This document shows, piece by piece, positions 62,601-64,000 of a DNA stretch of 64,000 nt. The stretch is from Antennarius striatus (Eukaryota > Chordata > Actinopteri > Lophiiformes > Antennariidae). The position numbers and the translations under genes were made by a program. The first letter of the stretch is position 1, and every line of letters starts with the position of its first letter. The DNA is taken from NCBI RefSeq assembly GCF_040054535.1, contig NC_090784.1:17143001-17207000 (forward strand), given 5' to 3'. The notes beneath the pieces were generated by a model. That model had not been told where the DNA came from. It was given only the letters and a program-made list of their open reading frames with translations, and searched no databases.

Positions 62601-64000
62601 TGCAGACAGTTGGCATTCTCTGCATACGAAGCCGGCCAGGAGGGACTGGATACGACACCTCTGTTCAGCCCTGACAGATCCTCAGTGCAACTCACTGTAT
62701 CGAAGAAAACATCATCATAACATAATCTATTATTACCCAATCAGCCTTCTTCTGATCTGATTCCCGTCTTTCCCCTCCTTTTTTGTTTGCCTGCTTCTGC
62801 TTCCTCTATTTTCCACATTTTCACTTCATGTTTCAGTGATCGGTCTCATTCTGCACTCTTTCTACAATAATCTCACTCGTACCAGTGCAAGTGTGGTCGT
62901 CCGTGTCCAGGTGGTAACCATGGCGACAGGAGCAGTAGTACCCTCCAATGAAGTTGTGACAGAACTGTGTGCATCTGTTTTCAGGGTTGTCCCGACATTC
63001 ATCAAAGTCTGAGGAGGCAAAGAAACGTAGAGTCACATGATTATTCCATAAATGGCTGCTACAGTTTGTTGTTTGCTGGTTATGGGACTTTGCTACTATC
63101 AGGTCATGTGACCTTAATACGAGGTTCTAGTAAAACACCATCTGAAACTGAGCCCAGTGGGCACTGCTGAACCTCATTCTATTCTGTAGGCTTCAGTAGG
63201 ATTGTGTGTAACCTGCAGCTGTCAGACGGGATTTAGACTTCAGTGGCGGCAGCTCTATCAGCACATCTAAACTGAAACAAAAACTTATAGAAGCACATAA
63301 TTTTAGTTGTTAACACTAATTATTCTTTAGTTGTGACATTAAAACACATCCAATGTACTCCAAATATGCTTGAGCTTTGTGAACCACAACGAATTGTTGT
63401 CCATAAAAACTCCATTCCTAACATTATGATGAGAATATTAGGAACTTTAGTGAAATGCATCTCACTCTTCTGAGGATTGTGTAGTGAAATGAGCATCAAT
63501 AAGGTCAGCTGGACTCACACGACTCACTATGTCACTTCATTTGTCTTCAATGCCTCACCTTGACTGCTATAAAAGCCTCTGAAGCCAATGTGCCTCTTGA
63601 TGTTTGAGTAATCAGAGTGGAATGAAAGAGAGAGGCAGCCCCCCGGGGAGGAGAGGAGCATCGGATTTACAGACGACTGAAGCTCCTCAAATTCCATTTT
63701 GCCACACAGAACGAATATCAGGTCTCTATTTGAAAATATCTAGAAGAATTATTAAAGTTATTTTGTGGATTATACAATAACAGTGCTGTTGGGTTCTAAC
63801 ATAGAAGCCTTTGAGGTTCACTGACCTTCAAAGCATCATTTTCACATTCTTGGCTGTCTTCGAGGTCCAGGTGGATAAGCCTGATGGAGATGATGTGACC
63901 TTTGTCGGCACACCTGCTCCAGTTTAAACTGACATGGGGCGAGTATCCGCTGGGGTATCCAGGAGACTCCACCCATCCCAGCAGCATCAAGGAAGCAGGA
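59656..64000 (-). CDS. c1s: Complement C1s serine protease (5' end outside window)
   Basis: Ten minus-strand exons read in phase: 64000(cut)-63826, 63739-63559, 63008-62883, 62694-62501, 61505-61355, 61245-61130, 61058-60977, 60883-60749, 60645-60571 and 60473-59656, 684 codons plus a missing signal exon. Order is CUB1, EGF (DFDECRDNPENRC), CUB2, CCP1, CCP2 and protease in one exon. Activation site is AR|ILGGQ. His is in VTAAHVV and Asp in NHDNDIALIRF; GERTNHDNDIAL and IFTDNMFCAGAEGKDSC match human C1S (GRTNFDNDIAL, VFTPNMICAGGEKGMDSC) better than C1R. The active-site stretch reads DSCGQDSGGP instead of DSCxGDSGGP, so position 193 is Gln. Asp189 is kept. C1s cleaves C4 and C2 to start the classical pathway and is controlled by C1 inhibitor. 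Confidence 0.92.
61885..62265 (-). mobile_element. tRNA-derived SINE in a C1S intron
   Basis: Inverted full-length copy: TTCATTTTCTCGAACCGCTTCATC at the left end (tail side), GAGCTGGAGCCTATCCCAGCTG, GAACCCATGCAGACACGGGGAGAACATG, and CTGAGCCACCGTGCCG at the tRNA-like head. Same family as 51753-52096. Intron between the CUB2a and CUB2b exons, sense to the gene. Confidence 0.75.

Noticed and set aside
1-64000. CRISPR arrays, operons, rRNA or tRNA genes, and retroviral or other virus-like elements
   Set aside because: None was seen. The only tRNA-like sequences are SINE heads, and the reverse-transcriptase remnants are non-LTR LINE ends.

Overview
The window is nuclear DNA from a ray-finned fish, almost certainly a teleost. 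Genes are split into many short exons with small GT-AG introns, the DNA is AT-rich with CpG-rich promoters, and the repeats are typical of teleosts (tRNA-derived SINEs with ATGG tails, L2/Rex1- and RTE-type LINE ends, pogo and hAT relics). I found no viral or prokaryotic sequence, CRISPR array, rRNA or tRNA gene.

Ten genes can be supported. From left to right they are: 3' part of an LTBR-like TNF receptor (+, 525-2300); CD27 (-, 8267-3005); TNFRSF1A with a death domain (+, 12183-15365); the RhoGEF PLEKHG6 (+, 20179-30331); LAG3 (-, 33390-30932); mitochondrial ribosomal protein MRPL51 (+, 39412-40943); synaptobrevin VAMP1 (+, 44747-46909 or 47050); TAPBPL/TAPBPR (-, 53461-50298); complement C1R (-, 58774-54408); and C1S (-, from beyond the right edge to 59656). 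The human counterparts of all ten lie on chromosome 12p13.31, so this is a shuffled but conserved immune block.

For nine of the genes I derived an exon chain whose splice phases agree. For the seven genes complete in the window (CD27, TNFRSF1A, LAG3, MRPL51, VAMP1, TAPBPL, C1R) the coding length is divisible by three from ATG to stop. LTBR and C1S are cut by the window edges, and the first exon of PLEKHG6 was not found.

Functionally, the left third holds lymphocyte TNF-receptor genes: two with TRAF-type tails and one with a death domain. The centre holds LAG3, a T-cell inhibitory receptor, beside PLEKHG6. The right third holds TAPBPL (MHC class I peptide editing) and the two proteases of complement C1, with the housekeeping genes MRPL51 and VAMP1 between.

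The most unusual signals are: a tandem duplication of the third cysteine-rich exon of CD27, with both copies open and phase-symmetric; a C1S active site in which Gln replaces the oxyanion-hole Gly193; a C1R protease domain split by two introns although its active-site serine codon is AGC; an SXY/ISRE-like module upstream of TAPBPL; and two alternative last exons in VAMP1.
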